Shown here one piece after another: positions 25,209 through 32,055 of a stretch of DNA of 37,637 bases (within the stretch, counting starts at the first letter, position 1; each line of letters begins with the position of its first letter). A program made the translations under genes and the position numbers. This DNA comes from a virus. The stretch is taken from the IMG/VR virus record IMGVR_UViG_3300022859_000010, positions 1 to 37,637 of that record; one strand, written 5' to 3'. Below the pieces are notes generated by a model. The model saw only the letters and a list, made by a program, of their open reading frames with translations. It was not told the origin of the DNA and did no database searches.

Positions 25209-25369
25209 CAATACAATTTTTATGCAATGTATGCGGTGAACATTTAGATTATGATTATGCGACAATTGTTTTAGGTTGTGATTTAAAAGAGGATTATTGC
25301 ATACATGATACTTGTGTAGAAAAATCTTTAGAGGAAGATGAAGATGGAGAAAATAATGCCAAAATATAA
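25205..25369 (+). CDS. Small CxxC protein, possibly zinc-binding
   Basis: This 54-aa protein has CNVCG (residues 7-11), then C29, C32 and C37 (the latter two in YCIHDTC) and an acidic tail (KSLEEDEDGEN). The arrangement suits a small zinc finger. It is coupled by ATGA to the gene before and overlaps the next gene by 14 nt. No family assigned. Confidence 0.55.
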   Translation: MTIQFLCNVCGEHLDYDYATIVLGCDLKEDYCIHDTCVEKSLEEDEDGENNAKI

Positions 25370-25514
25370 ATTAACAGATACAAGCTATCAAGTAATCACT
25401 TACGAGTGTGAGGTTGAGGCTAACTCTAAAGATGAGGCTATTGCAAAAGCTGATTGGGTTGAGGTTTCAAATGAACTTGACCATAACCATATAAATATTG
25501 AAGTTAAACAATGA
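25356..25514 (+). CDS. Small hypothetical protein
   Basis: This 52-aa protein (MPKYKLTDTSYQVITYECEV...) has a beta-beta-alpha pattern with EANSKDEAIAKADW, resembling small phage beta/alpha folds. The start at 25356 is preferred because GGAGA lies 5 nt before it; ATG 25344 is an alternative. The stop overlaps the next start (ATGA). Confidence 0.55.
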   Translation: MPKYKLTDTSYQVITYECEVEANSKDEAIAKADWVEVSNELDHNHINIEVKQ

Positions 25515-25678
25515 TTATTTTTGGAAAGCCTTATAAACAAAAATATATATCCAGAATAATCAAGACAGTTATAATAGTATTGTTTATTATTGTAAGTATT
25601 TTATTGATTGGGTGTTCTAAAGATTTTAACCCTACTACTACAATTTTAAAACATTTAATAACTAATAAAGATAAATAG
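25511..25678 (+). CDS. Small predicted lipoprotein
   Basis: This 55-aa protein has a basic N-terminus (KPYKQKYISRIIK), a hydrophobic stretch (TVIIVLFIIVSI) and a lipobox LLIGC at residues 31-35. Lipidation at that Cys would leave a 21-residue mature peptide. It lies in the early cluster, far from the lysozyme. It could be a host-surface (exclusion) lipoprotein or a displaced outer-membrane spanin. The lipobox is seen; the role is inferred. Confidence 0.6.
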   Translation: MIIFGKPYKQKYISRIIKTVIIVLFIIVSILLIGCSKDFNPTTTILKHLITNKDK

Positions 25679-25688
25679 AAAGGATAAT

Positions 25689-25925
25689 ATGAGTAATGTA
25701 TTACAATTTAAACTTAAAGAAAAACCAAAACTAAAAAGAAAAACTAAACCTAAATTTTATATTGGTACTTATAAATCTCAAACACGTCAAATTAAAGGTT
25801 GGGGAATAAATAAAAAGGAATTTTTAAAAGATTGCGTTAATCTTGCAAAACATATGTTAGATGAACATAAGCCAGAAACTTCTTTTACTTGTATTAAAAA
25901 AACTTTTAAGAAAAAAATTAAATGA
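25689..25925 (+). CDS. Small basic hypothetical protein
   Basis: This 78-aa, highly basic protein (MSNVLQFKLKEKPKLKRKTK...) may bind nucleic acid on charge alone. The ribosome site is AGAAAGGATAAT. Its end overlaps the next ORF by 4 nt (ATGA). No family recognised. Confidence 0.6.
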   Translation: MSNVLQFKLKEKPKLKRKTKPKFYIGTYKSQTRQIKGWGINKKEFLKDCVNLAKHMLDEHKPETSFTCIKKTFKKKIK

Positions 25926-26071
25926 CAATAAAACAAATAGATAAAAAAATGCAAGATATTGAAGATTATTATAATCAATTTAATATGTGTTCTTATGAAT
26001 ATCCTAGTGATGTTAAAAGACAATTAAGTAGATTATATAATTTAAAATTAAAAAAAATAAGAGATAAATGA
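25922..26071 (+). CDS. Tiny hypothetical protein, last of early rightward cluster
   Basis: This 49-aa helical protein (MTIKQIDKKMQDIEDYYNQF...) is coupled to the previous gene by ATGA. It ends 7 nt before the convergent HNH nuclease gene. I see no clear terminator between the two converging units. Confidence 0.5.
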   Translation: MTIKQIDKKMQDIEDYYNQFNMCSYEYPSDVKRQLSRLYNLKLKKIRDK

Positions 26072-26078
26072 ATAAGTA

Positions 26079-26387
26079 TTAATTACATTTATTACAGCAA
26101 TTTACTAATTCTAAATTTTCTTTTAATAATTCTTTTTGGCTACCCCATTTTTCATTAAATGTTTTAGGTGAATAATGATAGCCCGTTTTCCCCGTATGAT
26201 GTTCTGGACATAATCCAATTACTTCATAATTACTAGATTTCTTTCCCATACCTCTAAAATTTTTTATATGATGTAATTGACAGGGTGATTTAGGAAATCC
26301 CATTTTATGACATATCAAGCACCCAAACTCTGCCATCTTATTCATGTGTTCCTTCATGTGTTTGGTTTTAGTAATTGTCATAAACAA
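26079..26387 (-). CDS. Ref-like HNH nuclease (RecA-dependent nuclease family)
   Basis: This 102-aa protein carries an HNH/zinc core. It shows C23-x2-C26 (CLICHK), a doublet H39-H40 (CQLHHIK), then C60 with H63-H64 (GLCPEHHTGK), followed by YHYSPKTFNEKWGSQ. The layout matches phage P1 Ref-type nucleases (RecA_dep_nuc), which nick at RecA-made D-loops, though many phage HNH proteins look alike. It is the last gene of the leftward replication operon and overlaps the previous gene by 20 nt. Met at 26381 is an alternative start. Confidence 0.78.
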   Translation of the reverse strand: MFMTITKTKHMKEHMNKMAEFGCLICHKMGFPKSPCQLHHIKNFRGMGKKSSNYEVIGLCPEHHTGKTGYHYSPKTFNEKWGSQKELLKENLELVNCCNKCN

Positions 26388-26673
26388 ATTCTCTTACTAA
26401 AAAATCTCTAGTACCTATCTTTTTAATTTTTTTAATATTTTTAGTACAAATAATCATCTCCTCACCTATCTCATCTTCTGAAATAGTCATAAAAAAAGTA
26501 TATGCGTCTTTTGTTTTTTGTAATAGATAACCCTCTGTAAATGCTATTGCGGGTTTATCTTTTTTTGCGTCTGTTATAGTTTTCCATGAACTATGGCTAA
26601 CATGGTCTGACCACCAGACCTCATACCTATCAAATGTGTGCATGACAAGTTCTTTAGGTTTTTTACGCACCAT
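26368..26673 (-). CDS. Hypothetical protein in replication operon
   Basis: This 101-aa protein (MVRKKPKELVMHTFDRYEVW...) contains SWKTITDAKKDKPAIAFTEG and FFMTISEDEIGEEMIICTKN. It is predicted beta-rich. No family is recognised. It overlaps the genes on both sides. A start at MHTFDRY is possible. Confidence 0.65.
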   Translation of the reverse strand: MVRKKPKELVMHTFDRYEVWWSDHVSHSSWKTITDAKKDKPAIAFTEGYLLQKTKDAYTFFMTISEDEIGEEMIICTKNIKKIKKIGTRDFLVREFVYDNY

Positions 26674-27016
26674 ATTGTTTTCTTTCTTTCATTTGACTTA
26701 TCATTTTAGTTTTCCATGTTTCAAAATTCATTTCTACTATCTTCTTTTCCCAATTCCATTTTGCTTCGTTCTTAACTGCAATTGCTAAAGCCTCAATATG
26801 TTTTTTATATCTATCATCTGCCCGAGCCTCTCGTTCTTGGGCAACTGCACTATCTAATTTTCCTGTATTAGAGTTTATCATAAATTCCTTCATAAGTGTG
26901 GCTAATAAAATCTTCCTATTATTATCTAATAATGACAAAGTAGCCTTTGCATCTGCGTGTTTATCGCCTATTTCTCTCAATTTCTCTATTTTTTGTTCTA
27001 GTATTTCATCAGACAT
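26663..27016 (-). CDS. Conserved phage coiled-coil protein
   Basis: This 117-aa helical protein has the segment AVAQEREARADDRYKKHIEA and the C-terminus FETWKTKMISQMKERKQYG. I recall such proteins near recombination genes in many temperate and marine phages; their function is not known. It overlaps the helicase gene end by 8 nt and the next gene by 11 nt. Confidence 0.7.
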   Translation of the reverse strand: MSDEILEQKIEKLREIGDKHADAKATLSLLDNNRKILLATLMKEFMINSNTGKLDSAVAQEREARADDRYKKHIEALAIAVKNEAKWNWEKKIVEMNFETWKTKMISQMKERKQYGA

Positions 27017-28502
27017 TTAGTTCCCTCATATTTTTTGATTTAGCATTACGAATATTACAATATTGAATAAATTTTATAACATCCTTTCCCGTTGCAACGG
27101 GGAAAACTCTTTTTGAATGTGGAAAGTGTCCATACTTTTTTTTAAATGTCCAACTTGCCCATCCTTCTTTAAATCCTTTTTGTTTTGCATAAAAAGCTAA
27201 CTGTGCATAAAAATTTTCTTTATCATGTGGGTTAGGTTTGATCTTTGGTAATTCTATTAGACGACCTTCTTTAACTAATAATAATTTTTCTTTTTTGGTA
27301 GGTTGGTGACTACAATTTGGGCAACTGCTATCATCCTTTACGGGCTTATAAACAAAAAAGCATTGAGTACAAGTTAAGGGTTGTTTTTCAACTTTTTCTA
27401 TTATCTTTAATTCTTTTTCTTTTTTAGTTGTATCTTTTAATGTCCATTTAGGAACATCCTCTGGAAATCCATGCTCATATACTGCACCGCTATGATCTAT
27501 AATTAAGGTATCAACTTTATTCGGATAAGGCCTTAATGATCTTCCTATCATCTGCAAATACATACCATAAGATTTTGTAGGCCTAGCAAGAATAACACAA
27601 GATACTTTTGGCTCATCCCATCCTTCTGTTAATACCATACAATTACATAATACTTTTATCTCATCATTTTTTAATCTTTGTAATTGTCGTTCTCTCTCAA
27701 TCTCATCCATTACTCCATCAATATGACCGCTTGGTATTCCATTGTGATTAAAGATATTAGAAATATATTTACTATGTGCGATTGAAGACGCAAAAACAAC
27801 TGTTGGTCTATTCTCTCCATGTTTAACCCAATGACTTACAATATCTCCAACTAATTTAGGGTTGTTCATTTTTTGATTTAACTGCCCCTTATCATAATCT
27901 CCCGCTACAATTCTAATACTTTGTAAGTCTGGAATACTTGGGGCTATTATTCTATTCTTAACTAGATAACCTTGTTTAGTTAAACTTCTAATAGAGCCAC
28001 ACTCTACTAATTCATCATAGATACCCCCCAATCCTTTACCATCAGCTCTAATGGGTGTTGCTGTTAATCCTACAATAAAAGCCTCTGGATATTGGTCAAT
28101 TAATTTTTTAAAAGAATTACTTATTGATCTGTGAGCCTCATCTAAAATTATTAATGTTGCAATAGGTTTAATAAAATCCTCTCTCTCAATTCTTGCATTA
28201 AATGTTTGAATACTTGCAACTTGCGTACTAGCCATTGCGTTTGGACTTTTTTGAGCCATCAACACTCCATGAGGCATTTTAAATTCTGCTAATTTTCTAC
28301 TTGTTTGCATAATTAGTTCTCGTCTATGTGCTACAAATAAATTAAAACCATATTTTTCTTTAGTTTTAGACATCATCTCACAAGCTATAATAGTTTTACC
28401 GCTACCCGTTGGGGCTACAAGTAAAACTCTTTTTTTACCCCTTCTAAAATGAAATCTAATATCTTCAATTGCTTTGTTTTGGTAATCTCTTAATTCATTC
28501 AT
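27009..28502 (-). CDS. Superfamily 2 DEAH-type helicase
   Basis: This 497-aa protein has the complete SF2 set. Motif I is APTGSGKT (residues 30-37), motif II is DEAH (121-124), motif III is GLTATPIR (~146), and motif VI is QMIGRSLRP. A C-terminal four-Cys zinc knuckle (CTQC ... CPNC) follows. It belongs to the phage UvsW/RecG-like group of ATP-dependent helicases used in replication or recombination-dependent replication. It overlaps the primase gene by 4 nt (ATGA-type). No DnaB-type helicase is present, so this may be the main unwinding enzyme. Confidence 0.93.
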   Translation of the reverse strand: MNELRDYQNKAIEDIRFHFRRGKKRVLLVAPTGSGKTIIACEMMSKTKEKYGFNLFVAHRRELIMQTSRKLAEFKMPHGVLMAQKSPNAMASTQVASIQTFNARIEREDFIKPIATLIILDEAHRSISNSFKKLIDQYPEAFIVGLTATPIRADGKGLGGIYDELVECGSIRSLTKQGYLVKNRIIAPSIPDLQSIRIVAGDYDKGQLNQKMNNPKLVGDIVSHWVKHGENRPTVVFASSIAHSKYISNIFNHNGIPSGHIDGVMDEIERERQLQRLKNDEIKVLCNCMVLTEGWDEPKVSCVILARPTKSYGMYLQMIGRSLRPYPNKVDTLIIDHSGAVYEHGFPEDVPKWTLKDTTKKEKELKIIEKVEKQPLTCTQCFFVYKPVKDDSSCPNCSHQPTKKEKLLLVKEGRLIELPKIKPNPHDKENFYAQLAFYAKQKGFKEGWASWTFKKKYGHFPHSKRVFPVATGKDVIKFIQYCNIRNAKSKNMRELNV

Positions 28503-29338
28503 TTATTTACTTTCGGTTGATACCTTTTCCATATGTCATTTACTTGAAACATTATCTCTTTAGGGTCTTCTTGTGGGTCGCATTGTTTTCCAAATTGTAA
28601 TCCCTCATTTTTTAAGTAAGCATAATCTTCACCCCTCAATCTAATTGCGATTAAAATTTTAACTAACTGTCCATGTCTATCACCTTCGTTTGAGCCATAT
28701 CTTAATGTTCCCGTATATTGCCCTTTGTATAAACTAGGTGAATAATCAAATTTTCTTACCTCTGGTTTTTTAAGATCATAATGTTTTTTAATATCTTCTA
28801 CTGAATAAGGCTCATCCCCGTTCATAGTTGAAACTTTTACAGGATAAGATTTAGATTTATTATGGTAAAATCCCGCTAACCTCATCACTCTAGGTAAATC
28901 TTTAACTTTTGGGTCTGAATTAAATCTTGTGGCCAATGCTTGTTGATATAAACTAAAACTTTCTAACGGACAATCTTTAACTAACCAATAACAATGATAT
29001 TTGCCTTTACTTGTATTGATAATTAAATGTGGCATTAATCCCAATGGTTTAAAGTCTGGTAATTGAGAGCCATCTAGATCAATAAACAATGCTCTTACTT
29101 TTTTAATGTGTTCAGTAGTTCTGCCTTTTAAGTCTGTTTCATTTACAGTAAAAAATACTCCCGCACCTTTTGAATTTAATTCAGCAAGTGTTTTAAAATG
29201 TTCTTGTAATGTTCCATGTACTTGTTTTATTAATGCCTTATTTTTGCCTTTATCATCAAATGTTTGGAAACTATGTTTATCTCCAAAATATTGCATAAAA
29301 CTATGATAATGTGACATTTCTGTATATTCTAATGACAT
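28499..29338 (-). CDS. RepB-type DNA primase (AEP superfamily)
   Basis: This 279-aa protein shows the archaeo-eukaryotic primase core. It has a D-x-D pair in ALFIDLDG (D87, D89), S110 and H115 in TSKGKYHCYW, and then DLPRVMRLAGFYHNK. These are the motifs of RepB-like primase domains of plasmids and phages. It would lay primers at the phage origin. Its location beside the helicase and a DUF1376 protein forms the replication-start module. It overlaps a small lipoprotein-like gene upstream by 10 nt. Confidence 0.88.
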   Translation of the reverse strand: MSLEYTEMSHYHSFMQYFGDKHSFQTFDDKGKNKALIKQVHGTLQEHFKTLAELNSKGAGVFFTVNETDLKGRTTEHIKKVRALFIDLDGSQLPDFKPLGLMPHLIINTSKGKYHCYWLVKDCPLESFSLYQQALATRFNSDPKVKDLPRVMRLAGFYHNKSKSYPVKVSTMNGDEPYSVEDIKKHYDLKKPEVRKFDYSPSLYKGQYTGTLRYGSNEGDRHGQLVKILIAIRLRGEDYAYLKNEGLQFGKQCDPQEDPKEIMFQVNDIWKRYQPKVNK

Positions 29339-29529
29339 TGAAATCCTACGAACAACATATCATTATTTGTGTACCATCCATTTTCATCATCATTGTATGT
29401 AGTTGTTTCTAATCTTATTTTATCTGCCATATCACCACAATAAATATACTGATTATCATAGTTGTATGTAATTTTAGTCAATCCACAATCAGTACAAGCT
29501 AATAATAAAATTGTTATTGTTTTAAACAT
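29329..29529 (-). CDS. Small predicted lipoprotein/secreted protein
   Basis: This 66-aa protein begins MFKTITILLLACTDCGLTKI, a signal-peptide-like N-terminus with a possible lipobox LLAC (Cys12). The mature part is Tyr/Asp/Asn-rich with more Cys (YCGDMADK). It is odd to find it inside the replication operon; a surface-exclusion or moron-like function is possible. It overlaps the primase start by 10 nt. Confidence 0.55.
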   Translation of the reverse strand: MFKTITILLLACTDCGLTKITYNYDNQYIYCGDMADKIRLETTTYNDDENGWYTNNDMLFVGFQCH

Positions 29530-29530
29530 A

Positions 29531-29788
29531 TTACGAAAAATCGCTTAAATAACCTTCTTCTGTTAATTCACAAATAAATTTTTCTGCTAAATTGTCTTTG
29601 TTAATTGATTTTGTATAAGCAACTAACTTACCAATTTCATAATAAATTAATGTGTCCATTTTTCTTGCTGGAAAACCTAGCCTTAAATTTGTAGAATCTT
29701 TTTTTATACTCCAATAAATTCTTGCTATTAATTGTCTTATTTGTATTACTTCTTTAAATGTATTTAAGTTATGTGTTAAGTCTGTCAT
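29531..29788 (-). CDS. Hypothetical protein in replication operon
   Basis: This 85-aa helical protein (MTDLTHNLNTFKEVIQIRQL...) is not recognised. It lies 3 nt after the DUF1376 gene and 1 nt before the lipoprotein-like gene, so it is part of the leftward operon. Confidence 0.6.
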   Translation of the reverse strand: MTDLTHNLNTFKEVIQIRQLIARIYWSIKKDSTNLRLGFPARKMDTLIYYEIGKLVAYTKSINKDNLAEKFICELTEEGYLSDFS

Positions 29789-29791
29789 TAT

Positions 29792-30181
29792 TTAATCCTC
29801 TTTTAAACTTTCCGAAGACCATCTTTTTTTTGCCCCTAACTTACCCGCTTTAGAACGCAATCTTCTGTTCTTCATTTGTTCTGCTCGTTCTTCTTCTGCT
29901 TGTTTGCATATTAATAAGGTTTTATTGCCTTCTTTTTTCTTATCAAATAAATGTTCTATTTTTGGAAATATTTTTTGTATCTTATCTAATCTGCAATTAC
30001 ATAATCTGCTTAAAATCTCCCAATCAAGTTCAATATTAAATCCTCGCCAACAATGACAATATAATAAAATATATGCCCCTTGTTCATCTAAAGATAATTT
30101 AACTCTGTTAGGGTCGCTTATCCAATCATTAGCATAAAATTGGAATGCGGGGGATTGTTCGTCTGTTGTAGATTTTCTCAT
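29792..30181 (-). CDS. DUF1376-family replication-associated protein
   Basis: This 129-aa protein has the diagnostic start PAFQFYANDWISDPNRVKLS followed by LDEQGAYILLYCHCW. This is the DUF1376 (winged-helix-like) domain often N-terminal to phage replication-initiation proteins. The tail is basic (MKNRRLRSKAGKLGAKKRWS). Here the domain stands alone and short, with no C-terminal initiator part. It overlaps the upstream gene by 4 nt. Likely DNA-binding in initiation, by family context. Confidence 0.85.
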   Translation of the reverse strand: MRKSTTDEQSPAFQFYANDWISDPNRVKLSLDEQGAYILLYCHCWRGFNIELDWEILSRLCNCRLDKIQKIFPKIEHLFDKKKEGNKTLLICKQAEEERAEQMKNRRLRSKAGKLGAKKRWSSESLKED

Positions 30182-30405
30182 ATTTTAACCGCCATATATT
30201 CATAATTACCTAATCCTATTTTTTTCTGAACAATTGCAATGACACCTCGTTCAGCAAGTCTTAAAACAGTTTTAGTATATTGCAATACTTCTTTATCTAT
30301 ATTTAATTTTCCAAAATCTTCTCCTAAAAAACCTTTATAGTATATGAAAGTATCGTTTAAAACGGCCTCTTGTAGCCATTTTTGGAAATCTACATACTTA
30401 TTCAT
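30178..30405 (-). CDS. Small conserved phage protein
   Basis: This 75-aa protein contains FIYYKGFLGEDFGK and LRLAERGVIAIVQKKIG. That pattern recalls small phage winged-helix-like proteins beside replication genes, but I cannot name a family. Its start overlaps the stop of the 86-aa gene by 1 nt (TAATG) and its stop overlaps the DUF1376 start by 4 nt (ATGA). Confidence 0.65.
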   Translation of the reverse strand: MNKYVDFQKWLQEAVLNDTFIYYKGFLGEDFGKLNIDKEVLQYTKTVLRLAERGVIAIVQKKIGLGNYEYMAVKI

Positions 30406-30665
30406 TATTTATTTCCCTCTATTTCTTTCCAATCAAAATGCTTACCATCTTTTGTTTTTTCAAATGAAACTTCTTTAACGATACAATCATCATAATCGCC
30501 ATCACTTTCTTTCTCACTTAATAAAGTACATTTATAAAGAGGGTTTTGATTTTGATTTTCTACTATATATTTGGCATCTTCTTTAGTTTCATTTTCTACT
30601 AACCAATTTTCAGTTTTAGGGGAAATATAACTTCTTGAAACTATGTAATTACTTTTCTTTTGCAT
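30405..30665 (-). CDS. Hypothetical protein, first gene of leftward replication operon
   Basis: This 86-aa protein begins MQKKSNYIVSRSYISPKTEN and has an acidic/Lys-rich remainder. The start at 30665 is chosen because AAAGGAG stands 7 nt before it. The longer frame to 30713 would run through the promoter and operator. Its repeated W/K/E/D segments suggest a small regulatory or structural protein, but no family is recognised. Confidence 0.65.
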   Translation of the reverse strand: MQKKSNYIVSRSYISPKTENWLVENETKEDAKYIVENQNQNPLYKCTLLSEKESDGDYDDCIVKEVSFEKTKDGKHFDWKEIEGNK

Positions 30666-30677
30666 TATGTATCTCCT

Positions 30678-30704
30678 TTTATATTTATAATTAACTAAAG
30701 TCAA
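30678..30704 (-). promoter_or_regulatory. Promoter and operator of leftward replication operon
   Basis: Minus-strand TTGACT (30699-30704) lies 15 bp from TATAAA (30678-30683), just upstream of AAAGGAG and ATG 30665. The -35 is part of the dyad TTAAC-TAAA-GTCAA (30691-30704), so a bound regulator would block it. A second -35-like TTGACA is at 30725-30730. The 15-bp spacing is short, so the exact -10 is uncertain. Confidence 0.5.
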
Positions 30705-30747
30705 TTTAATCAAATTATTGTCTTTGTCAATACCCTATCTTGTACTG

Positions 30748-30783
30748 TAGTTGTAGGTGTAGTTGCAGTTGCAGGTGCAGTTG
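30748..30783. repeat. Six hexamers / two 18-bp tandem units
   Basis: The plus strand reads TAGTTG-TAGGTG-TAGTTG then CAGTTG-CAGGTG-CAGTTG. The second 18-mer equals the first except that the leading T of every hexamer is C. It lies in a non-coding gap upstream of the replication operon and beside the TAGCAA array. An iteron or protein-binding role is possible. Confidence 0.7.
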
Positions 30784-30802
30784 AAGGGGATGGTTTTGCC
30801 AT

Positions 30803-30845
30803 TAGCAAAACGATAGCAAATTTTAACATTGCTATGGCATTGCTA
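30803..30845. promoter_or_regulatory. Mirror-paired TAGCAA array (candidate origin/operator)
   Basis: TAGCAA occurs at 30803-30808 and 30814-30819, and its complement TTGCTA at 30829-30834 and 30840-30845. Each pair is spaced exactly 11 bp, one helical turn, and the two 17-bp arms are inverted around a 9-bp AT-rich centre (ATTTTAACA). This suggests binding of two dimers on one DNA face. It is non-coding and next to the primase operon. Confidence 0.6.
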
Positions 30846-30861
30846 TACTTATGTAAAGGGT

Positions 30862-30914
30862 AAAAAAGGGGCAGTTTTAAACAAAAAGAGAACTAAAATG
30901 AAACAAACCGCCCC
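30862..30914 (-). terminator. Rho-independent terminator after the Cro-like gene
   Basis: On the minus strand GGGGC-G-GTTT pairs with AAAC-T-GCCCC (one mismatch) across a loop of about 28 nt and is followed by TTTTTT. It begins 9 nt after the regulator's stop codon and would end that short transcript before the replication operon. The outer stem matches the terminator at 15257-15283. Confidence 0.7.
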
Positions 30915-30922
30915 AGATAGAC

Positions 30923-31141
30923 TTACTTTTTAATTGGATTAATTTGTAAGTCTGGTCTTAAATACTCTATATCAAATTCACCAAGTTTTGCAATCTGGTA
31001 TGCTCTAAATGGCGGTATTACTTTCCATTTAGATACTGCAGGATGTGAAATACCCAACATATTAGCAAGGTTTTTACCGCCATATTGATTAATAACTTCT
31101 TTTTTTCGTTCTAAAGCTAATTGATAATTTACATTATTCAT
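30923..31141 (-). CDS. Cro/YdaS-like HTH regulator
   Basis: This 72-aa protein has a helix-turn-helix at ~23-42 (KNLANMLGISHPAVSKWKVI). It is followed by PPFRAYQIAKLGEFDIEYLR and PDL, the Cro/YdaS signature (…LRPDL). It probably binds operators in the control region. The best candidate site is the TTRAC-N4-GTYAA dyad that overlaps its own promoter. It is co-transcribed with the 70-aa gene (ATGA overlap) and ends at a terminator. There is no integrase or large CI repressor, so it more likely times gene expression than maintains lysogeny. Confidence 0.85.
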   Translation of the reverse strand: MNNVNYQLALERKKEVINQYGGKNLANMLGISHPAVSKWKVIPPFRAYQIAKLGEFDIEYLRPDLQINPIKK

Positions 31142-31350
31142 ATTTGTGTATCTTTTTCGTGGTTTAAAATAGATAGATATTCTGATTGTCCTTTAACCTT
31201 AATTGCTTCGTCTGTCATATCTAAAATAGCTTGTGCTTTATTAGTATGATTTGGAATAACCGAAGACCTATCAATATTAATAATCTCTTTTGCTATTCTT
31301 TTTTCTTTAGCATTTAATTCTTCAATTAATTCATCTAAAATTGTAGCCAT
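31138..31350 (-). CDS. Small hypothetical protein co-transcribed with the regulator
   Basis: This 70-aa, charged helical protein (MATILDELIEELNAKEKRIA...) is first in the two-gene regulator transcript. Its promoter overlaps the operator array. It could modulate the regulator, but that is only context. No family recognised. Confidence 0.65.
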   Translation of the reverse strand: MATILDELIEELNAKEKRIAKEIINIDRSSVIPNHTNKAQAILDMTDEAIKVKGQSEYLSILNHEKDTQI

Positions 31351-31357
31351 ATTTATT

Positions 31358-31385
31358 TTTATACAATTTTATTAACAAAAGTCAA
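31358..31385 (-). promoter_or_regulatory. Leftward regulator promoter (TTGACT-16-TATAAA)
   Basis: Minus-strand -35 TTGACT (31380-31385) and -10 TATAAA (31358-31363) are 16 bp apart. The -35 is inside the operator-like dyad at 31372-31385, which implies autoregulation. Confidence 0.65.
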
Positions 31386-31431
31386 TATAAAACTTGACTA
31401 AAGTAAATAGATAGTATTTAACGATAGTTAA
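31372..31431. promoter_or_regulatory. Triple operator array between divergent transcripts
   Basis: Three 14-bp dyads occur at 31372-31385 (TTAAC-AAAA-GTCAA), 31394-31407 (TTGAC-TAAA-GTAAA, one arm base off) and 31418-31431 (TTAAC-GATA-GTTAA). Centre spacings are 22 and 24 bp. The layout mirrors a lambdoid three-site operator controlling the regulator promoter leftward and the SSB/exonuclease/lysis unit rightward. A weak rightward promoter (TTGACT 31394-31399, TATTTA 31415-31420) lies inside it. Confidence 0.65.
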
Positions 31432-31461
31432 TTAATAATAAATAATAAAAAGGAAAAATAA

Positions 31462-32055
31462 ATGAGCTTAATAGCAAAAAGTGGTGAAACAAGTTATCCA
31501 AAAGTACCAATTGGAGTACATAAAGCCCGTTGTGTCAAGGCAATTGATCTTGGTACTCAAAAACAAGAGTATGGTGGTGAAATTAATTGGAAAAGACAGA
31601 TTTTAGTTATTTGGGAATTACCCGAAGAATTAAACAATGACCAACCAATGACAATCAGTAAATTCTACACTTTATCTTTACATGAAAAATCAAATCTAGG
31701 AAAAGATTTAACTTCATGGAGAGGAAGACCTTTTACTGAAACTGAAAAACAGGGATTTGATGTTAGAAATCTTATTGGTGTTCCTTGTCAATTAAATGTA
31801 ATGCATAAAGATAATGGTAAAGAAGATATTAGTTCAATCATGCCTCTAGGTAAAAATGATAAAATTGCTGAACAATTTAATGCAAGTGTTTCATTTGATA
31901 TTGATGATTTCCAAAAAGGTAAAAAAGAAACTTTTAATCAATTATCCGAAGGGATAAGAAGAATGATTTTAAGATCAAAAGAGTTAGATGGAATAGATCA
32001 AACGGATAATGGTGATGAAGGTAATGATAATGATTTAGGGAGTATTCCATTTTAA
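31462..32055 (+). CDS. Single-strand DNA-binding-like protein
   Basis: This 197-aa protein (MSLIAKSGETSYPKVPIGVH...) has an OB-fold-like middle (KRQILVIWELPEEL, ISKFYTLSLHEKSNLGKDLT). Its highly acidic C-terminus ends DNGDEGNDNDLGSIPF, echoing the DDDIPF tip by which SSB proteins bind partners. Phage annotations often label this family DUF669/ssDNA-binding. It directly precedes an exonuclease with a TAATG overlap, consistent with a recombination pair. The ribosome site is AAAGGAA. Confidence 0.75.
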   Translation: MSLIAKSGETSYPKVPIGVHKARCVKAIDLGTQKQEYGGEINWKRQILVIWELPEELNNDQPMTISKFYTLSLHEKSNLGKDLTSWRGRPFTETEKQGFDVRNLIGVPCQLNVMHKDNGKEDISSIMPLGKNDKIAEQFNASVSFDIDDFQKGKKETFNQLSEGIRRMILRSKELDGIDQTDNGDEGNDNDLGSIPF

